From NCBI RefSeq assembly GCF_014641075.1, contig NZ_BMHP01000008.1, positions 124,001 to 188,000 of the forward strand: a stretch of DNA of 64,000 nucleotides, written 5' to 3'. Of the stretch, positions 61,276 through 64,000 are shown one piece after another; position 1 is the first letter of the stretch; the number at the start of each line of letters is the position of its first letter. The notes under the pieces are model-generated. The model searched no databases. It was not told where the DNA came from and was given only the letters and a program-made list of their open reading frames with translations. Source of the stretch: Paenibacillus nasutitermitis (GTDB taxonomy: Bacteria; Bacillota; Bacilli; Paenibacillales; Paenibacillaceae). A program made the translations under genes and the position numbers.

Positions 61276-62442
61276 TTACATACCTTCTTCTGTATCAGAC
61301 ATATCGTCCAAGTCGGAGAAATCGTCTGAACCATCCAGACCGTCCAGACCATCCAGACCGTCCAGACCGTCCATACTGCCGGCACCCATCATATTCCCGA
61401 TTTCTTCTACAGGGATAGCGCCTTCCGGAATACCATACTCGAATTTAACATCCTTATTAATATCCGCGTATGTCATCACCATATGAGCGGCAAGCTTCAC
61501 CGTGTCTGAACCTTCGGTAAAGTCCATATTCATCGTCATATCCTGGTAAGTCAGGTAATCCTTCTCAATACCGCTGGTCAACGAGAACTCATTGACTTTA
61601 AGCGATTTTTTAATTTCAGCGATTGCATCCTTGACTTCACCTTCTTCTGTGCCAGCCACTTCTTTCTTGGCTTCTTCCAAGTCTTCTTTGCTTACCTGAA
61701 GGGTCTTCATATACTCTTCATTATTAAGAATAAGATCGATGATTTGCGGAGCGACTTTTTCCATCACAGTCGTAATAGCAGCCTCGAAATTTTGCGGGTT
61801 AATCGCGAAACGGACAAAATGGTCGCCTTTATAATCTTCCGGCACCCATTTCACTTCTTCAGCCTTAGGCTCGCTGAAATACGTTTTTTCGTCGAAATTG
61901 TCCAAGGTTGTCTTCATGATATCCTGGCTCAATTTTTGCAGGGAAGCCGCATCCGGCATCGTAGCTCCGCCCTGTTCTTCAGCCAGCTTCTTCACGTCGA
62001 TTTCGACAAACTTCCCGGCGATCGTTTCGGGAATGGGAAAGCCCGGAATCGTCGGTACTCTTACCCATACTTTATCTTGCGTTATGATAATAGGCACTTT
62101 CAGATTAAATTTCATATCCTCGCTGCCCAGTGCCATATCCATTGTGAACTCAGCATGCTGAGGATCTGTTTGGATTACACCGTTCATATTAATCTTTGCA
62201 CCTTGAAGGAAACTAACAACTCCCGATGCCATGGCGGCACTTGAGCTGTCGCTAAGCGCACTATCCGGCAGCGTAACATTATCAACACCAAAGGACCCCT
62301 TAAAGGTCATCGTTTTTGCTTCCTGCATTTTGGTCAGCGCGGACGTAACAGCCTCTTTAGGCGGTTTTGCTTTGCTGCAGCCTGCCACGACAACCATCAT
62401 GACGGCTAATAATAAAATAAGTCCAGCTTTAATACTCTTCAT
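61276..62442 (-). CDS. DUF6612-like lipoprotein with Leu-Asp-Gly repeat tail
   Basis: A 388-residue lipoprotein: signal peptide with lipobox VVVAGCSK, then a LolA/LppX-like domain (ALTKMQEAKTMTFKGSF, AEFTMDMALG) as in DUF6612 and other fold-related carrier proteins. The C-terminus is acidic and repetitive (GLDGLDGLDGLDG followed by an Asp/Ser/Glu stretch), encoded by 9-base DNA repeats at 61329-61377 that could vary in number. Start at 62442 with GGAGGGG upstream. Likely surface-anchored; ligand unknown. Confidence 0.85.
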   Translation of the reverse strand: MKSIKAGLILLLAVMMVVVAGCSKAKPPKEAVTSALTKMQEAKTMTFKGSFGVDNVTLPDSALSDSSSAAMASGVVSFLQGAKINMNGVIQTDPQHAEFTMDMALGSEDMKFNLKVPIIITQDKVWVRVPTIPGFPIPETIAGKFVEIDVKKLAEEQGGATMPDAASLQKLSQDIMKTTLDNFDEKTYFSEPKAEEVKWVPEDYKGDHFVRFAINPQNFEAAITTVMEKVAPQIIDLILNNEEYMKTLQVSKEDLEEAKKEVAGTEEGEVKDAIAEIKKSLKVNEFSLTSGIEKDYLTYQDMTMNMDFTEGSDTVKLAAHMVMTYADINKDVKFEYGIPEGAIPVEEIGNMMGAGSMDGLDGLDGLDGLDGSDDFSDLDDMSDTEEGM

Positions 62443-62535
62443 TCGTTCTTCCCCTCCAGTTTTTAAAAGCAACTCTCATTCTAACCCAAAATTGCCTATC
62501 GCGAAAGTCTTTTGTAAGATATATCCATGCAAAAT

Positions 62536-62577
62536 ACCCCCGTTTCCCGGATATTTAACCGGAAAAAGGGGGTAGTA
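62536..62577 (-). terminator. Hairpin after sspP
   Basis: TACCCCC (62536) pairs with GGGGGTA, with inner CCCGG/CCGG. On the minus strand TATTTTGC follows; a weak terminator for sspP. Confidence 0.6.
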
Positions 62578-62605
62578 AGCAACTTTTACCAAATCTTTAA
62601 CTTTG

Positions 62606-62752
62606 TTAGCCTTCGGCGTTATTATGGCGGCTATGATTGCGCTGCTTCACCTTTTTCGAACCCGATAAAGGCTCTGGCTGAGCATGGTTAGATTTAGGCT
62701 GCTCCTGATGGTTATAAGGGTTGGGAACCGGGATGCTGTCTGGTTTACTCAT
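62606..62752 (-). CDS. sspP: Small acid-soluble spore protein P
   Basis: A 48-residue basic, hydrophilic protein. QPEPLSGSKKVKQRNHSRHN matches the SspP signature (PEPLSGSKKVKNRNHSR). It is expected to be made in the forespore. AGAGGAGGAA precedes the ATG at 62752. Too short for a 60-codon cut-off, but the family match is clear. It is direct evidence that the host forms endospores. Confidence 0.9.
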   Translation of the reverse strand: MSKPDSIPVPNPYNHQEQPKSNHAQPEPLSGSKKVKQRNHSRHNNAEG

Positions 62753-62782
62753 CGCTTATTCCTCCTCTTTTATTTAGATTCT

Positions 62783-62959
62783 TTAACTCCTCGGATGCCT
62801 CAAGTCGGTCGGTTCGTCATGATTCAACGCATCCTGGTGACGGCGGTCGTTTTTGTCCTGTTGAAGCTGCTGGGCATGATGGCTGTTAACGGGATGAATA
62901 TCCAGCGCCTCGACAACATTACTCAGGTTTTTATCGGCTTTACCTTTATTCCTGGTCAT
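62783..62959 (-). CDS. Small hydrophilic protein, 58 residues
   Basis: An open frame from ATG 62959 encodes a Asn/Asp/His-rich basic peptide (MTRNKGKADKNLSNVVEALD, HHAQQLQQDKNDRRHQDALN). Composition and position just upstream of sspP on the same strand suggest a small spore protein, but no family is recognised. The ribosome binding site (GGCAGG) is mediocre. Confidence 0.5.
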   Translation of the reverse strand: MTRNKGKADKNLSNVVEALDIHPVNSHHAQQLQQDKNDRRHQDALNHDEPTDLRHPRS

Positions 62960-62988
62960 TCATCTAACCTGCCTTTAATTGGATTGGT

Positions 62989-63336
62989 TTAGGCATTCGT
63001 CAAAACATGCAGCGCTTGGGCACATTCATGAATATGACGGGTGTAGTCCTGCACAAGCTCCTGGATCGTGTCCGTCCTCTCATCAACCGAGCGTCCGTCC
63101 TTCTCCACATCAACCAGTGTAACCTGAATTTCACGGCTATCCACGTAAGTAGCTTTAAAGTCAAAGCTGTACATCTGGTGGCCGGCCGACTCCAACGTTA
63201 TACGCAGGCCCCGCGAATCCGCTTCATCCTTCAAGACAGAGACGCGGTCCGCTTCATTTACATATTCCGGCAGCGTGTGCTGCCAAGCATCTGCCAGCTG
63301 CTGCTGATCGATATGAAGCTTATCTTGTTTACTCAT
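62989..63336 (-). CDS. Hypothetical protein, 115 residues
   Basis: A soluble acidic protein with mixed helices and strands: LHIDQQQLADAWQHTLPEYV, SAGHQMYSFDFKATYVDSRE, then a C-terminal helix. The start ATG 63336 has AGGTGGTAAGGG upstream. It lies between tRNA-Ser and the small-spore-protein genes. I do not recognise the family; it looks genuine by length, start and codon use. Confidence 0.65.
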   Translation of the reverse strand: MSKQDKLHIDQQQLADAWQHTLPEYVNEADRVSVLKDEADSRGLRITLESAGHQMYSFDFKATYVDSREIQVTLVDVEKDGRSVDERTDTIQELVQDYTRHIHECAQALHVLTNA

Positions 63337-63410
63337 CCCTTACCACCTCCATGCGGATAATATGCCGAGATGGAGCTGTTTTTATCCGGTCCTTGTTTCG
63401 TGAAAAAACA

Positions 63411-63445
63411 TAAAAAAGCACGTAAGCATGAATGCCTACGTGCTG
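63411..63445 (-). terminator. Terminator after tRNA-Ser
   Basis: On the minus strand AGCACGTAGGCAT pairs with ATGCTTACGTGCT and is followed by TTTTTTATG. Confidence 0.88.
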
Positions 63446-63459
63446 AATATTTTGTAAGT

Positions 63460-63548
63460 TGGCGGAGAGGGTGGGATTCGAACCCACGTGGACTTGCGCC
63501 CTAACGGTTTTCAAGACCGCCCCGTTATGACCGCTTCGGTACCTCTCC
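63460..63548 (-). tRNA. tRNA-Ser (anticodon TGA)
   Basis: An 89-base class II tRNA with a long variable arm: acceptor GGAGAGG/CCTCTCC, anticodon loop CTTGAAA with TGA, T loop TTCGAAT, discriminator G and encoded CCA (63460-63462). It reads UCA codons. It lies directly downstream of serS, its cognate synthetase gene. Confidence 0.95.
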
Positions 63549-63638
63549 AGCTAATGCATGACTCAAGGTCACAAGATATATTGTACCACAGGCCAAATTA
63601 AATAAGCAACTGCAACTTTTGCCTGTGCAAAATGAAAC

Positions 63639-63667
63639 GGCTGTCGCCATCCTCTGATGGCGCAGCC
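63639..63667 (-). terminator. Terminator of serS
   Basis: On the minus strand GGCTGCGCCATC pairs with GATGGCGACAGCC, followed by GTTTCATTTTG. It separates serS from tRNA-Ser, though readthrough cannot be excluded. Confidence 0.7.
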
Positions 63668-63719
63668 TCCTCATAAAAATAAAGGGTGAACACCTATACT
63701 TGCTTTTGTTTGAATAAAA

Positions 63720-64000
63720 TCAAGAACGGGAATCAATTACCTCTAATCCGCCCATATACGGACGCAAAACCTGAGGAACAATAATCGAGCCGTCAGCCTG
63801 CTGATAATTCTCAAGAATTGCCGCAACCGTCCGACCGATCGCGAGCCCGGAGCCATTAAGGGTGTGCACAAACTCCGGTTTGCTTTTGGAGTCCCGCCGG
63901 AACCGGATGTTGGCTCTGCGCGCCTGGAAATCCTCAAAATTGGAACAAGAGGAAATTTCACGGTAGGTGCCGCCGCTTGGCAGCCACACTTCAATGTCGT
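63720..64000 (-). CDS. serS: Seryl-tRNA synthetase, C-terminal part
   Basis: The last 93 codons of SerRS; the gene runs off the right edge. The class II motifs are clear: TYREISSCSNFEDFQARRAN, then motif 3 in LNGSGLAIGRTVAAILENYQ (invariant Arg) and the tail IIVPQVLRPYMGG. It charges tRNA-Ser, one isoacceptor of which lies just downstream. A T-box leader may precede the gene outside the window. Confidence 0.95.
   Translation of the reverse strand, partial: DIEVWLPSGGTYREISSCSNFEDFQARRANIRFRRDSKSKPEFVHTLNGSGLAIGRTVAAILENYQQADGSIIVPQVLRPYMGGLEVIDSRS

Overview
The window looks like chromosome of a low-to-moderate GC, endospore-forming Firmicute, most likely Paenibacillus or a close relative. 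Support: strong GGAGG-type ribosome binding sites, frequent TTG/GTG starts, a small acid-soluble spore protein (SspP), a Spo0E-like phosphatase, YesM/YesN-type two-component pairs beside carbohydrate ABC transporters without their own ATPase, a YkuI-type EAL protein, and Fur boxes of the Bacillus type. This identification is inferred from gene content, not from a marker gene comparison.

Layout. (1) 1-8100: the start of a secreted protein, an OmpR-type two-component system, a small redox operon divergent from an HxlR regulator, a GrpB protein, a gutted SDR gene, and a Fur-boxed siderophore-type AraC regulator/lipoprotein locus whose two cistrons share one reading frame. (2) 8100-28400: an accessory region of mostly minus-strand single genes with unrelated functions (Imm1-like immunity protein, VOC, APH, SatA acetyltransferase, sigma-VOC fusion, GNAT, TetR, P-loop kinase, DUF1259 pair, GMC oxidoreductase, truncated adenylyltransferase, HxlR, rhodanese, MFS). 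It is littered with decay: a tyrosine-recombinase fragment, the 3' end of a group II intron, rhodanese C-terminal tails, and two dispersed palindromic repeat families. Copies of the first family sit just 3' of minus-strand genes. (3) 28400-37700: core-like genes: hflK-hflC, uspA, GNAT, DUF378, EAL protein, pterin dehydratase, motA-motB behind a SigD-like promoter, rluF, an LspA-like protease.

(4) 37700-56400: two carbohydrate-uptake loci. The first has a binding protein, two permeases, a mutarotase-like protein and a PocR-type histidine kinase/AraC response regulator pair. A six-unit palindromic array lies between the binding protein and the permeases. The second has two permeases, a Gfo/Idh/MocA oxidoreductase, a binding protein, a YesN/YesM pair, a large glycosidase-like protein and a PIG-L deacetylase, so uptake, regulation and intracellular processing of one glycan appear linked. 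(5) 56400-64000: a PAS sensor kinase of sporulation type, tadA, a Spo0E-like gene, tRNA-Arg(CCT), an AraC regulator, a lipoprotein, sspP and small neighbours, tRNA-Ser(TGA) and the 3' end of serS.

The most unusual signals are the 3'-associated palindromic repeat family with its rhodanese tails (12.3-26.2 kb), the regulator/lipoprotein frame that runs through a Fur box, the sigma factor-VOC fusion, and the palindromic array inside the ABC operon.
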